A DNA stretch of 64,000 bases from Acinetobacter tibetensis (GCF_023824315.1 NZ_CP098732.1:2108001-2172000), one strand, 5' to 3'. Shown: positions 44,603 through 55,100, counted from the first letter of the stretch. Program-made: numbers and translations. The notes: a model not told the origin generated them from the sequence alone.

Positions 44603-46834
44603 TTAAACAGTTTCAAGCGCAGCATTCAACGTTGCACTTGGACGCATTACAGCAGTTACTTTCGCTGTATCTACAGCATAGTAACCACCGATGTCCGCAG
44701 CTTTACCTTGAACAGCAGAAAGCTCCGCAATGATTTTGTCTTCATTTTCAGCAAGTACTTTTGCCAGTGGCGCAAACTTCGCTTTCAACTCAGCATCTTC
44801 ATCCTGAGCAGCCAAAGCTTCAGCCCAGAACTTCGCTAAATAGAAATGGCTACCACGGTTGTCCAACTCACCTGTACGGCGTGATGGAGACTTATCATTG
44901 TCCAATAACTGACCAGTTGCTTGATCTAAAGTCTTCGCAAGAAGTTTAGCCTGAGCGTTATTTTCTTTAATGCCCAACTCTTCAAGCGAGACTGCAAGCG
45001 CCAAGAACTCACCTAAAGAATCCCAACGTAAGTGGTTTTCTTCTACGAGTTGTTGTACGTGTTTAGGCGCTGAACCACCCGCACCAGTTTCGTACATACC
45101 ACCGCCCGCCATTAACGGAACGATAGACAACATTTTCGCTGAAGTACCCAATTCCATAATTGGAAACAAGTCAGTCAAGTAGTCACGTAAGATATTACCT
45201 GTTACAGAAATCGTATCTAGGCCACGCGCTACACGTTCAAGTGTATAACGCATTGCACGTACTTGAGACATGATCTGAATGTCTAAACCAGCAGTGTCAT
45301 AATCTTTCAAGTACTTTTGTACTTTCTTGATGAGTTCATTTTCATGTGGACGGTACGGGTCAAGCCAGAAAATTGCAGGCATGCCTGAGTTACGTGCACG
45401 ATTTACTGCAAGTTTTACCCAGTCACGAATCGGTGCGTCTTTCACCTGACACATACGCCAGATATCGCCTTCTTCCACGTTCTGTGACATCAACACTTCG
45501 CCAGTTTCTAGGTCAGTGATGTTTGCAACACCCGCTTCAGAAATTTCGAAAGTTTTGTCATGTGAACCGTATTCTTCAGCTTTTTGCGCCATTAAGCCTA
45601 CGTTTGGCACAGTACCCATAGTTTTCGGGTCAAAGTTACCATTCCACTTACAGAAATTAATCATTTCTTGGTAGATACGCGCAAAAGTTGACTCAGGCAT
45701 TACTGCTTTACAGTCATAAGGTTTGCCGTCAGCGCCCCACATTTTACCGCCACCACGGATCATTGCAGGCATTGAAGCATCTACAATTACGTCGTTTGGA
45801 GAGTGGAAGTTTGTAATGCCTTTCGCAGAATCAACCATTGCAAGCGCAGGACGGTGTTCTTGACAAGCATGTAAGTCTTCGATGATTTCTTCACGTAAAG
45901 ACGTCGGTAAAGTTGCGATCTTCTCGTAAAGACCAGCCATACCATTGTTTACGTTAATACCGAGCTCATCGAACAATTTGCCATGCTTTTCGAATGCATC
46001 TTTATAATAAATCTTAACGCAGTGACCAAATACGATTGGGTGCGATACTTTCATCATGGTTGCTTTAACATGCAATGAGAACAAAATACCTGCTTCACGA
46101 CAGTCTTCGAGTTGTTTCTCGTAGAAGTCACACAGTGCTTTTTTGCTCATGAACATTGAGTCAATGATTTCGCCATCTAAAAGCGCAACTTTTGGCTTAA
46201 GTACAATGGTTTCACCAGACTTAGTGATCAATTCCATTTTCACGTTACGCGCGCGATCAAGCGTCATCGATTTTTCACCATGGTAGAAGTCGCCTTCTTC
46301 CATGTGCGAAACGTGAGTTTGTGACCATTGCTTCCACTCGCTCATAGAGTGCGGGTGTTTTTTAGCATAATTCTTTACTGCAGCAGGTGCACGGCGGTCA
46401 GAGTTACCTTCACGTAAGACAGGGTTTACAGCTGAACCTAAGCACTTACCATAACGTGCTTTAATCGCTTTCTCTTCTTCTGTTGTTGGGTTCTCAGGAT
46501 AGTCAGGAATCGCATAGCCTTTTGATTGAAGCTCTTTGATACATGCTATTAACTGAGCAACAGATGCACTGATATTTGGAAGTTTGATGATGTTTGTGTC
46601 AGGATCTTGTGTAAGACGACCTAGTTCTGCAAGATTGTCTGGCACTTTTTGCTCTTCTTTTAGGCATTCAGAGAATTCTGCAAGAACACGTGCGGCAACA
46701 GAGATATCCGTTTTAACGATCTCTACACCAGCAGATTTAGTAAAGGTCTCAATGATCGGCAGTAGCGAATAAGTCGCCAACAATGGCGCCTCATCAGTCA
46801 GTGTGTAAATGATGTTTGACTTTCCACCAGCCAT
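44603..46834 (-). CDS. icd: Monomeric NADP-dependent isocitrate dehydrogenase
   Basis: This 743-residue enzyme is the monomeric type (IDH-II), about twice the length of the dimeric form, converting isocitrate to 2-oxoglutarate in the TCA cycle. The start [22 protein letters not shown] and the blocks NGDRR-like [38 protein letters not shown] and [14 protein letters not shown] are typical. It is cytosolic. Acinetobacter is known to carry this form, often beside a separate dimeric enzyme that is not in this window. It has its own terminator and a long upstream region. Confidence 0.95.
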   Translation of the reverse strand: MAGGKSNIIYTLTDEAPLLATYSLLPIIETFTKSAGVEIVKTDISVAARVLAEFSECLKEEQKVPDNLAELGRLTQDPDTNIIKLPNISASVAQLIACIKELQSKGYAIPDYPENPTTEEEKAIKARYGKCLGSAVNPVLREGNSDRRAPAAVKNYAKKHPHSMSEWKQWSQTHVSHMEEGDFYHGEKSMTLDRARNVKMELITKSGETIVLKPKVALLDGEIIDSMFMSKKALCDFYEKQLEDCREAGILFSLHVKATMMKVSHPIVFGHCVKIYYKDAFEKHGKLFDELGINVNNGMAGLYEKIATLPTSLREEIIEDLHACQEHRPALAMVDSAKGITNFHSPNDVIVDASMPAMIRGGGKMWGADGKPYDCKAVMPESTFARIYQEMINFCKWNGNFDPKTMGTVPNVGLMAQKAEEYGSHDKTFEISEAGVANITDLETGEVLMSQNVEEGDIWRMCQVKDAPIRDWVKLAVNRARNSGMPAIFWLDPYRPHENELIKKVQKYLKDYDTAGLDIQIMSQVRAMRYTLERVARGLDTISVTGNILRDYLTDLFPIMELGTSAKMLSIVPLMAGGGMYETGAGGSAPKHVQQLVEENHLRWDSLGEFLALAVSLEELGIKENNAQAKLLAKTLDQATGQLLDNDKSPSRRTGELDNRGSHFYLAKFWAEALAAQDEDAELKAKFAPLAKVLAENEDKIIAELSAVQGKAADIGGYYAVDTAKVTAVMRPSATLNAALETV

Positions 46835-47300
46835 ATATAGCCCCTTGTGTTAAATTGAGTATTGAGAACTAGACTTTTGACCCAGTCCTACGAACCGATT
46901 GCTTGATTAAACCCTGAGAGTATCGGCCTTCAACGCTTATCAGTCAACGATATATCTTGTGATAACGACATTTCGTCAGAAAATACCCAACAGTTTATGT
47001 GGTTTTTTTAAACGTTTTTTAAAGTCAATCATTTACATATAGAACAAAATATCCCCTGCACTATTTATTTTTATCGTTATTCTTTCAAATCGCTAATGTT
47101 CATATGTAATCCAATATATGGCGATGCGATAACCAATTCATCTTAAATTACGATCTATTTCCTCCTGAGTCTTGAATATTTGTTGAACTTTCAAATTTCT
47201 CATTTTTATGAAAACCACTTGATCAGGCTCTATGATAATGCTAATTATGATTCAAATTTAATAAAAAATTAAGCAATAACGTATCAAAAAAGGATGAAAC
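46835..47300. other. 466-base divergent region between icd and a thioesterase gene
   Basis: No gene. It must hold the icd promoter (minus strand) and the promoter of the PaaI-like gene. A loose Fur-like sequence, GATAATGCTAATTATGAT, is at 47234-47251, about 50 bases before the thioesterase start; it is not a perfect palindrome and is only a weak candidate. Confidence 0.4.
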
Positions 47301-47714
47301 ATGGACACTGTAAAAGGACATACATTATTTAACAATGATCAGGTGATGCAAGACATTGGTGCCCGCTTGGTCGACTATAAAGACTGTTATGCCAAAGTGC
47401 AGCTCTTGGTTGAAAAACGGCATACTCAAGGGCATGGTACTTGTCATGGCGGAATTATCTTCACTTTAGCAGATGGTGCTTTTGCCGTAGCTTGCAATAC
47501 AGGTGATTACCCTGCCGTGGGACAGCACTGTAATATCAGCTACATTAAACCTGGACAGATAGGCGATGTACTCACTGCAACTGCGGAGTTACGCTCCCAA
47601 GCAGGTCGTTCCGAATTTTACGACATTCAGGTGGTGAACCAAAAGCAAGAAACAATTGCAGAGTTTAGAGGTGTATCACGGATGTTGGTTCCAACTAAAA
47701 GAGAACAACCATAA
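47301..47714 (+). CDS. PaaI-family acyl-CoA thioesterase
   Basis: This 137-residue hotdog-fold protein has the PaaI signature CHGGIIFTLADGAFAVACNT (about 48-67) with the catalytic Asp at D58, and the later HCNISYIKPGQIGDVLTATA. PaaI hydrolyses hydroxylated phenylacetyl-CoA. Here the gene is alone, with no paa degradation genes around it, so a general aryl- or acyl-CoA clearing role is safer. AAAGGATG lies before the ATG. Confidence 0.85.
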   Translation: MDTVKGHTLFNNDQVMQDIGARLVDYKDCYAKVQLLVEKRHTQGHGTCHGGIIFTLADGAFAVACNTGDYPAVGQHCNISYIKPGQIGDVLTATAELRSQAGRSEFYDIQVVNQKQETIAEFRGVSRMLVPTKREQP

Positions 47715-47843
47715 CGCTGAGTTGGCTCTGCGTATCCATTGTTCATTAATGTTCTGTCGCTTCTGGTGAAGGTTACATAATGAAATGTTGATCTCTGATT
47801 GATTGTTTAAAATCAATCTTTTTTAAGCTTTAGGAACAATCAG

Positions 47844-48242
47844 ATGGTTAAATATTTCTTGCCACTTGTTGGACTTGGCCTCTCTTCTTTCTGCTTTGCA
47901 CAAAATCCCTTAAGTGTTCATGTACTCAATTTGGACAATGGTTTACCGTCCGCAAATGTAAAAGTTATGCTAGAAACGCAACAAAACAATCAATGGGTCG
48001 AGATCAATTCAGGTACAACCAATGAACAAGGTCGAATCACTGAGCTTTATCCCAAAGACACAGCTTTACAGAAAGGCATCTATAAAGTTACCTTCAAAAC
48101 AGGTGACTGGTTCCGTCAAAAGAATCAACGTTCATTCTTTCTAGAGGTTCCAGTGGTATTTGTGATTGATGGCTCACTTGAGCATTACCATATTCCACTG
48201 CTGATTAGCCCTTATGGTTATTCTACTTACCGTGGGAATTGA
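47844..48242 (+). CDS. uraH: Exported 5-hydroxyisourate hydrolase (transthyretin-like)
   Basis: The 132-residue product has a signal peptide (MVKYFLPLVGLGLSSFCFA) and a full transthyretin-like domain. It has LSVHVLNLDNGLPSANVKV with H26, R64 in EQGRI, and the C-terminal HYHIPLLISPYGYSTYRGN with H116. The family hydrolyses 5-hydroxyisourate, the product of urate oxidase. The last residue of the usual YRGS tetrapeptide is Asn here. No other purine-degradation gene is near. Periplasmic location means the substrate would form outside the cytosol or a different substrate is used. Confidence 0.88.
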   Translation: MVKYFLPLVGLGLSSFCFAQNPLSVHVLNLDNGLPSANVKVMLETQQNNQWVEINSGTTNEQGRITELYPKDTALQKGIYKVTFKTGDWFRQKNQRSFFLEVPVVFVIDGSLEHYHIPLLISPYGYSTYRGN

Positions 48243-48271
48243 TGCTTCAAAACTGGTTTTGAATTCAATAT

Positions 48272-48303
48272 AAAAAAACGATGCTGTAAAGCATCGTTTT
48301 TTT
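48272..48303. terminator. Bidirectional terminator
   Basis: AAAAAAACGATGC pairs perfectly with GCATCGTTTTTTT around a six-base loop, between uraH and the convergent M61 peptidase gene. Confidence 0.88.
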
Positions 48304-48325
48304 AACTCTATTTAAGCCCGACAGC

Positions 48326-50029
48326 TTAAGCTTTTAACCAAGCATCTGCCTTCGCCTGATCTTCCACTTTTAATTCCACAGTGGTTAAGCCAATTTCACC
48401 AGCTTGAACTTCAAATTGCATCAGCTCATCACGACGGAAGGCAAAGATAGTGAACGTCTCTTTACATTTTGCATATTGCGCCAAAAGCTTTTCACTGGCT
48501 TTTAAGCCATCAATCGCAAGGATCACGTCGTTAGCTGAAAGACCTGCTTGCGCAGCAGCACCATCACGGCGAATTTGCTGAATCAGCACACCTTCTGGCT
48601 TGTCTACAACTTTCATGCCGAACGGCAATGATTTGTCATTTTTTAAACTATAGCTTAAGCCAAATTCTGGGAATAATTGATCAAGCGGTAATTCATCGAC
48701 TGTATTGATTAAATGGTTAATTTGTTCAATCCAATTGTCACCTGTCAACTCATTACACAGTTCAACAATCGTGCGTTCGTGTACCTGTATACCCTTTTGC
48801 GCATTTTCATACAATTTGCGCATTAAAGCATCTAAGCTTGAACCTCGTAAACGCAGACCTAAATCTAGACACAATGCGACTAAACAACCTTTATTGTAAT
48901 AGCTGGTGCCTGCATTGTTCGAGTTTTCATCTTGGCGATAGAACTTGACCCACGCATCAAAACTGGATTCAGCTACGCTTTGCACGTTACGACCAGGGTT
49001 CTGTAAATAACGATCAATCTGGGTTTTGAGCAGTTTTAAATAAGATTCTTGTGATACCACGCCACTGCGTAGCAAAATCAAATCATCATAATATGAAGTA
49101 AAGCCTTCAAACACCCAAAGCAAGGTGGTGTAACTTTCTTTATTTAAATCGTAATTGACCAAATTTTCAGGACGAATAAACTTCACCAACCACGAATGGA
49201 AATATTCATGACTGCACAAGCCTAAAAAGCGCTGATAATCTTCCGACGGTTCTACAGGTTCATCAACTTTCGGCAAATCACTACGCGGTGTAATTAAACT
49301 GGTGCTGTTTGGATGTTCTAATCCACCATAGCTATTGCCTGTTGCCATGGTCATAAAGGTATAGTTGGCAAACGGTGCCGAACCAAACATTTTAATTTCA
49401 GTCGCACAGATTTTTTCGATGTCTTGCTGCATACGCTCGGCATTCATGGCATGTTGCCCTGAAACCACAAATTCATGCGCGATGCCTTCAGCATTGAAAC
49501 TAAAACGAGTTTGCTCTGCCAACTCAAACGGTGCATCAATCAGTTCTGCATAGTTTTTGGCTTTTAAGGTATAACGACCTTTGACCAAACTTTTAGATAC
49601 CAAGCCTGTTGCCAATTGGAAATGTTTTAATTCATCAGGCAAGAACAGTTCAACTTCAATTTCTTTTTCTTCCTGACCATCCAAACCTAAACAAGCACAT
49701 GCAGGATTGACATATAAACGGTTCTGATCGACATAAGCACCACGTACGGACAAATCATAGGCATAGACATCATATTCAACCGTAATAAATTCATGATCCG
49801 TGTTGAACAAACGCCATTTATTCTTTTCAAATTTCTGAATTTTTAGAATGCGCCCCGATTCATCATACGCGCGCACAGATTCAATGTGTTTAGAAAACTC
49901 ACGAATCAAGTAACTACCAGGAATCCATGTTGGGAGAGAAAGGACTTGAGTTGGGTTTGCCAAAAAACGCAGTGTGACATGTACAAGATGCTGACGATAA
50001 TCGTCAAATTCGATTTGATAATGCAACAT
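48326..50029 (-). CDS. M61-family aminopeptidase with PDZ domain
   Basis: This 567-residue protein has the N-terminal beta-sandwich of M61 glycyl aminopeptidases (SLPTWIPGSYLIREFSKHI). A thermolysin-like catalytic domain follows with HEYFHSW near 273-279, including HExxH, and the downstream Glu in VFEGFTSYYDDL. A C-terminal PDZ domain (about 465-540) has VLIQQIRRDGAAAQAGLSAND. There is no clear signal peptide, so it may be cytosolic. Members cut N-terminal glycine or alanine from peptides. It is divergent from the PBP5-like gene. Confidence 0.88.
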   Translation of the reverse strand: MLHYQIEFDDYRQHLVHVTLRFLANPTQVLSLPTWIPGSYLIREFSKHIESVRAYDESGRILKIQKFEKNKWRLFNTDHEFITVEYDVYAYDLSVRGAYVDQNRLYVNPACACLGLDGQEEKEIEVELFLPDELKHFQLATGLVSKSLVKGRYTLKAKNYAELIDAPFELAEQTRFSFNAEGIAHEFVVSGQHAMNAERMQQDIEKICATEIKMFGSAPFANYTFMTMATGNSYGGLEHPNSTSLITPRSDLPKVDEPVEPSEDYQRFLGLCSHEYFHSWLVKFIRPENLVNYDLNKESYTTLLWVFEGFTSYYDDLILLRSGVVSQESYLKLLKTQIDRYLQNPGRNVQSVAESSFDAWVKFYRQDENSNNAGTSYYNKGCLVALCLDLGLRLRGSSLDALMRKLYENAQKGIQVHERTIVELCNELTGDNWIEQINHLINTVDELPLDQLFPEFGLSYSLKNDKSLPFGMKVVDKPEGVLIQQIRRDGAAAQAGLSANDVILAIDGLKASEKLLAQYAKCKETFTIFAFRRDELMQFEVQAGEIGLTTVELKVEDQAKADAWLKA

Positions 50030-50207
50030 AATAGGCAGTTCAAAATAAAATAATTAATCTTAGCAGCTAGCTTAGCATTTTTTTCTAAACCGATGCAGAA
50101 CTGTGTTATTTGTCTGCAACTCGGACTAGCTATCAAGTTAAAAAAGGCATAGCATTCCACTAGTTTTGTCAGTTTCTTGCTGATGGATTAGCTTGATAGG
50201 AATACCT

Positions 50208-51518
50208 TTGAAACGTTTCACTTACCTCCTCGCTTTATTTGCTTTGCTCTGCACTTCTTTTGCAAACGCAACACTCCTTAACTTAGTTCCCGAAAGTGTT
50301 CAAGCCGAATCATGGACGATTTTAGACACCCAATCTGGACAAGTGATTGCTGAACATAATAGCCATGCGCAGCGTGCACCTGCTTCATTAACAAAAATGA
50401 TGGTCGGTTATATTGTGCTGAAAGAAATTCAAGCAGGACATTTGCGTAAAGATGAGGTACTCACAGCCACACCTGTAGTGAAAACAGTCATGTGGGATGA
50501 ATCTCAAATGTACCTAAAGGAAGGCGAAAAAATTTCGGTAGATCAACTTCTGGCAGGCTTAGTTGTGATGTCGGCAAATGATGCGGCCGTGACACTTGCC
50601 GAGCGTATTTCAGGCAGTATCCCAAAGTTTGTCGAACGTATGAATCAGGAAGCAAAAGCGCTCGGTATGAAAGACACGCACTTTCAAAACCCAGCAGGCA
50701 TTACCATGCCAGAGCACTATTCATCTGCAAATGATTTAGCGCAATTAGGACAAGCGATCAGTAAGCAAACGCCAGACTATTTTTATTATTCCAAGCAACA
50801 AAGTTTTAGCTATAACCAACGCTTCCACCACGCCACCAATTTAGTCCTGAAAATGGACCCTACCGTTGATGGTTTAAAAACAGGCTATACCAAAGCAGCG
50901 GGTTATAACCTTGCCCTCACGGCAAATCGTCCAACCATGAACCCTGATGCACCAAATCGTCGTTTAGTCGTTGTGGTCATGGGAACCAAGAGTGCTGCAA
51001 AACGTGCAGAAGTTGCTTATGACTTGATGAATTTGGCTTACACCTACACACGCAACGAAGTTGCAATTAAGGACAAGCAACTGATTGCTGAGCTACCTGT
51101 GGTGAAATCCACACTGAAAATGTTTAAAGTTCAAACGCAAGCACCTGAACTGATTACAACGTCGTTGTATGATCAACCTTATGCGATTGACTTAAGCACC
51201 TACGATAAGGCCAATCAGCGTATTATGCTCAATACAGGTGATGGCAGCTTACATCCAATTAACCCTTTGGCAGAAACAAAAACACATTTAAATATTGAAA
51301 TGAATGAGCATGCTTTGACTGCTCCGTTGGCGAAAGTCATGCAGTTGGCAACCGTACATGTTTATCAGAACAACCAACTGATTCGTACGATTGCAATTGA
51401 AGATGATGTTCAAATTGAAGAGGCCAATGTATTTGAGCGCTTCTTTATCTGGTTAAAAAATATCCTCCCATTTTTTGGTTCAGATGATTTTAAAGTGAAA
51501 ATTTATCCACTCCATTAA
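50208..51518 (+). CDS. dacC: D-alanyl-D-alanine carboxypeptidase, PBP5/6 type
   Basis: This 436-residue penicillin-binding protein trims terminal D-Ala from peptidoglycan pentapeptides. The signal peptide is MKRFTYLLALFALLCTSFANA. Active-site motifs are S60-L-T-K63 (APASLTKMM), S122-A-N124 (VMSANDAA) and K224-T-G (DGLKTGYTKAAG). The C-terminal domain ends in an amphipathic segment (FERFFIWLKNILPFFG) that anchors it to the inner membrane. I choose TTG 50208, seven bases after AGGA, because it gives a normal signal peptide; a TTG at 50193 would add five residues. dacA/dacC cannot be separated by sequence alone. Confidence 0.9.
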   Translation: MKRFTYLLALFALLCTSFANATLLNLVPESVQAESWTILDTQSGQVIAEHNSHAQRAPASLTKMMVGYIVLKEIQAGHLRKDEVLTATPVVKTVMWDESQMYLKEGEKISVDQLLAGLVVMSANDAAVTLAERISGSIPKFVERMNQEAKALGMKDTHFQNPAGITMPEHYSSANDLAQLGQAISKQTPDYFYYSKQQSFSYNQRFHHATNLVLKMDPTVDGLKTGYTKAAGYNLALTANRPTMNPDAPNRRLVVVVMGTKSAAKRAEVAYDLMNLAYTYTRNEVAIKDKQLIAELPVVKSTLKMFKVQTQAPELITTSLYDQPYAIDLSTYDKANQRIMLNTGDGSLHPINPLAETKTHLNIEMNEHALTAPLAKVMQLATVHVYQNNQLIRTIAIEDDVQIEEANVFERFFIWLKNILPFFGSDDFKVKIYPLH

Positions 51519-51585
51519 AATTAAATGCTTTAGTTTGGTTTATGTAAGTTGTTGTAACTTGTAAAACAATTCCAACACACCGAAT

Positions 51586-51622
51586 AAAAGAAGATGGCAT
51601 GTTAAGCCATCTTCTTTTTTTA
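51586..51622 (+). terminator. Terminator after dacC
   Basis: AAAAGAAGATGGC pairs perfectly with GCCATCTTCTTTT around a seven-base loop, followed by more T. Confidence 0.88.
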
Positions 51623-51644
51623 ATAATAAAATAGGTCGGTCAAA

Positions 51645-52928
51645 ATGAACGAACTACATAAAATTGTGATTGTCGGTGGTGGCGCTGGAGGGTTAGAGCT
51701 GGCTACTTTATTGGGAGAACATTTTGGTAAACAGGCTAAAGCCAAAATTATTTTGGTTGACCAAAACCTAACGCATATTTGGAAACCGTTATTACATGAG
51801 ATTGCAGTCGGTACACTGAATGCCCACAGCGAAGAACTGAATTATTATGCTCATGCAGCGCAACATGATTACGAATTTGTCTTAGGTCGCTTTACTGAAT
51901 TAGATCGAGCCAATAAAAGTCTTTTATTAGAACATCCACTTTCTGGTGCGAACGAAGATCAGCATCACTATTCCCTTCACTATGACACGCTTATTTTTGC
52001 TATTGGCTCTACATCGAACGACTTCAACACAGAAGGCGTACGTGAACATTGCCATTTTCTAGACAGTCGTGCACAAGCCGAGCAATTTCAGCAACAACTT
52101 TTGCACTTATATGTGGCCGCACAAACCCAGTCTTCGCCCACGGATTTGAATATTGCCATTATTGGCGCGGGTGCAACTGGAGTAGAATTGGCGGCAGAAC
52201 TGGTACAGAGCACACAAAGCTTTCATCAATATGGGCTCAATAAAATCGATCCTAAACGAGTAAAAATCTCACTCATTGAAGCTGCTGACCGAATTTTACC
52301 CGCACTGTCAGAGAAAATATCGCAACATACTTTACGTGAACTTCATCATGCCAATATTCAAGTTTTGACCCATAAGCGGGTCAGCAAAATTGATAAAAAA
52401 CACATTTATTTCGCTCATGGTGCCAGTATTCCCGCAGATCTAAAAGTTTGGTGTGCAGGGATTCAAGCCCCTAAAGTATTTCAACAATTGACGGAATTTG
52501 AAAAAGATCATTTAAATCGTTTAAAAGTCTACGCGACCCTACAAACCCAAACAGACCCGAATATTTTTGCTTTTGGTGATTGTGCACATTGTCAGCCCAT
52601 TGCCGATGAACCTGTACTTGGACCCCGCGCACAAGTCGCGAGTCAACAAGCGCATTTCTTGGTGAGTGCAATGTCTGCACGAATTAAAAACAAAGCACAG
52701 CCGATGTTTAAATTTGCAGATAAGGGCTCCCTAGTGTCATTAAGTCATCATAAAGCTGTAGGAGAATTACTCGGGCAAGTGAATGTGCAAGGTTGGGTGG
52801 CGAAATCACTCTACATCTCGTTATATCGTATGCATCAAGCAACCTTACATGGATATACCCGCACAGCTTATTTTATGGCAAAAGATGCAATGAACAAAAA
52901 ACTGGCACCTAATATTAAATTGCATTGA
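51645..52928 (+). CDS. ndh: Type II NADH dehydrogenase
   Basis: This 427-residue single-subunit flavoprotein passes electrons from NADH to quinone without pumping protons. The FAD-binding motif VIVGGGAGGLELA is at about 8-20, the NADH-binding motif IIGAGATGVELAAEL near 174-188, and the second FAD contact FAFGDCAH near 308-315. The C-terminal helices probably attach it to the inner membrane. The HIWKPLLHEIAVG block near 44-56 is typical of NDH-2. It is a single gene just after the dacC terminator. Confidence 0.9.
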   Translation: MNELHKIVIVGGGAGGLELATLLGEHFGKQAKAKIILVDQNLTHIWKPLLHEIAVGTLNAHSEELNYYAHAAQHDYEFVLGRFTELDRANKSLLLEHPLSGANEDQHHYSLHYDTLIFAIGSTSNDFNTEGVREHCHFLDSRAQAEQFQQQLLHLYVAAQTQSSPTDLNIAIIGAGATGVELAAELVQSTQSFHQYGLNKIDPKRVKISLIEAADRILPALSEKISQHTLRELHHANIQVLTHKRVSKIDKKHIYFAHGASIPADLKVWCAGIQAPKVFQQLTEFEKDHLNRLKVYATLQTQTDPNIFAFGDCAHCQPIADEPVLGPRAQVASQQAHFLVSAMSARIKNKAQPMFKFADKGSLVSLSHHKAVGELLGQVNVQGWVAKSLYISLYRMHQATLHGYTRTAYFMAKDAMNKKLAPNIKLH

Positions 52929-53063
52929 ATTTTTTCAAACTGCCCTTATTAACTTTAAAATGTCGTAAAAAAGTACAAATTGCAGAATTTTTGATGAAAT
53001 ACAGTCAACAAATTCTGCTTTTCACTTTATGATGTACCCTTAAAAATTGAATGGATCAATAAC

Positions 53064-53546
53064 ATGACTGCTATTGCAAATAACCACGTGGTTTCTTTCC
53101 ACTACACATTGACTAACGCAGAGGGTGAAACTCTCGACCAATCTCAAGGTGAACCACTTGCATATTTGCACGGTGCGGGCAACATTATCCCTGGTTTAGA
53201 AAAAGCGCTTGAAGGCAAAACAGTAGGCGAAAAATTTACTGTTAACGTTCCTGCTGCTGAAGGCTATGGCGAATACAACCCAGACCTAGTACAAGAAGTT
53301 CCAGCGCAAATGTTCCAAGGCGTTGACAACATTCAAGCGGGCATGCAATTCCAAGCGCAAACTGATGACGGCGTTCAAATCGTTACTGTTAAAGCAGTTG
53401 AAGGCGACAACGTAATCGTTGATGCAAACTTCCCACTTGCTGGTCAAGACTTAACTTTCGCAGTTGAAATCGTAGAAATCCGTGAAGCTTCTCAAGAAGA
53501 ATTAGATCACGGTCACGTACACGGTGCGGGTGGTCATCACCACTAA
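53064..53546 (+). CDS. slyD: FKBP-type peptidyl-prolyl isomerase, SlyD type
   Basis: This 160-residue cytosolic isomerase and chaperone has the FKBP start NHVVSFHYTLTNAEGETLDQS and GAGNIIPGLEKALEGKTVGEKF, the inserted chaperone flap (about 70-125), and a short histidine-rich C-terminus (HGHVHGAGGHHH) suited to nickel or zinc binding. The tail is shorter than in E. coli SlyD (196 residues). Its codon use is biased, suggesting high expression. Confidence 0.92.
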   Translation: MTAIANNHVVSFHYTLTNAEGETLDQSQGEPLAYLHGAGNIIPGLEKALEGKTVGEKFTVNVPAAEGYGEYNPDLVQEVPAQMFQGVDNIQAGMQFQAQTDDGVQIVTVKAVEGDNVIVDANFPLAGQDLTFAVEIVEIREASQEELDHGHVHGAGGHHH

Positions 53547-53558
53547 GATCGACCGATC

Positions 53559-53590
53559 AAAAAAGGGCAAATTTAACTTTGCCCTTTTTT
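53559..53590 (+). terminator. Terminator after slyD
   Basis: AAAAAAGGGCAAA pairs perfectly with TTTGCCCTTTTTT around a six-base loop, 12 bases after the stop. Confidence 0.9.
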
Positions 53591-53684
53591 ACACCTAGTG
53601 TTTTATTTTTATACATCTCATCCTACTGAATTTTAGCAAATCGTTTTAGAATCAAGTGAAGTAGTTTATTCAAGCACTAAGCTC

Positions 53685-55100
53685 ATGCAATTGATTTGGT
53701 TCCGACAAGACTTACGTATACAAGACCACGCTGCACTTTGGTATGCCACACAAGCCGATTCCTGTTTGGCTGTGGTTATCTTATCTCCTGAACAATGGGC
53801 GATTCACCATGATGCACCTGTTAAAATAGATTTTTACTTACGTCAATTACATTCCTTAAAAGAACAACTCCATCAACTCAATATTCCTCTTATCATTCAC
53901 CAAGTGCCTTTGTGGAAAGATATTCCTCAAGCACTACTGGATTTGAGTACTACATATGCAGTAGAAACAATTCATGCCAATATTGAGTTTGGTGTGAATG
54001 AGTTAAAGCGTGATAGTGAAGTTCAGAATTTACTTCAACAACATAAAAAATCATTAGAGCTTTATCAAGATCGTACGCTTTTCCCGATTGGCTCAATTCG
54101 AAATAAATCCCAACACCCCTATCAAGTCTTTGGTGCATTTAAAAAATATTGTTATGAACAATTCAGTTTGAGTCTGCCGCAATGTTACCCGACACCCATC
54201 GCTCAAGCACCTGTTAATCTCATGGTAGATAACAAGGTTCCTAAACTCGCTGAATTATGGAGCAATACACTTGATGCTGATTTTGAAACTCAATGGCCTG
54301 TCGGTGAAAACTATGCCTTACAACGCTTAGATGATTTCATTAAAAACAAAGTTAGCTACTATCATAATGAAAGGGACTTTCCTCATTCACAGGGTACTAG
54401 TCAAATATCGGCTTATTTAAACATTGGTATGCTTTCCATTCGCCAATGTATTCAAGCCCTATTCAGAGCGCAACAAGGACACTTCCTCCCTGAAAATTTA
54501 GGACAGCAAACTTGGTTAGATGAACTGCTTTGGCGTGAGTTTTATCAACACATCTTGTATGACTTTCCGCAGGTATCTAAGCACCTACCTTTCAAAGCAA
54601 GTACCCAATATATTCAATGGCGTGATGCACCTGAAGACTTAGCGGCATGGCAACAAGGACGGACTGGCATCCCGATTGTTGATGCAGGAATGCGACAACT
54701 GCTTGCCACGGGCTGGATGCACAATCGTGTCCGTATGATCACTGCAATGTTCTTATGTAAAAACTTACTGATTGACTGGCGGCTTGGCGAACAATGGTTT
54801 ATGCAACATTTAATTGATGGTGACTTAGCTGCAAATAATGGCGGTTGGCAATGGTGCGCATCCACAGGTACAGATGCTGTACCCTATTTTCGGATCTTCA
54901 ACCCAATTAGCCAATCACAAAAATTTGATGCCAATGGCGACTATATTCGCAAATGGCTACCCGAGTTAGCCCATCTCGATGCCAAGAGTATTCATGAACC
55001 ATTTGCCAAAAATGCAAACTTAAAACTAAACTATCCCCACCCGATTGTAGATTTAAAATCCAGTCGTCAGCGGGCAATTGATGCCTTTAAAGGTATCTAA
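53685..55100 (+). CDS. phrB: Deoxyribodipyrimidine photolyase
   Basis: This 471-residue enzyme repairs UV-induced cyclobutane pyrimidine dimers using blue light. The N-terminal antenna domain starts MQLIWFRQDLRIQDHAAL. The C-terminal FAD domain has WLDELLWREFYQHI, GRTGIPIVDAGMRQL and WMHNRVRMITAMFL, and the stretch NNGGWQWCASTGTDA followed by PYFRIFNP is diagnostic of class I CPD photolyases. Length matches E. coli PhrB (472). It stands alone downstream of slyD. Confidence 0.94.
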   Translation: MQLIWFRQDLRIQDHAALWYATQADSCLAVVILSPEQWAIHHDAPVKIDFYLRQLHSLKEQLHQLNIPLIIHQVPLWKDIPQALLDLSTTYAVETIHANIEFGVNELKRDSEVQNLLQQHKKSLELYQDRTLFPIGSIRNKSQHPYQVFGAFKKYCYEQFSLSLPQCYPTPIAQAPVNLMVDNKVPKLAELWSNTLDADFETQWPVGENYALQRLDDFIKNKVSYYHNERDFPHSQGTSQISAYLNIGMLSIRQCIQALFRAQQGHFLPENLGQQTWLDELLWREFYQHILYDFPQVSKHLPFKASTQYIQWRDAPEDLAAWQQGRTGIPIVDAGMRQLLATGWMHNRVRMITAMFLCKNLLIDWRLGEQWFMQHLIDGDLAANNGGWQWCASTGTDAVPYFRIFNPISQSQKFDANGDYIRKWLPELAHLDAKSIHEPFAKNANLKLNYPHPIVDLKSSRQRAIDAFKGI

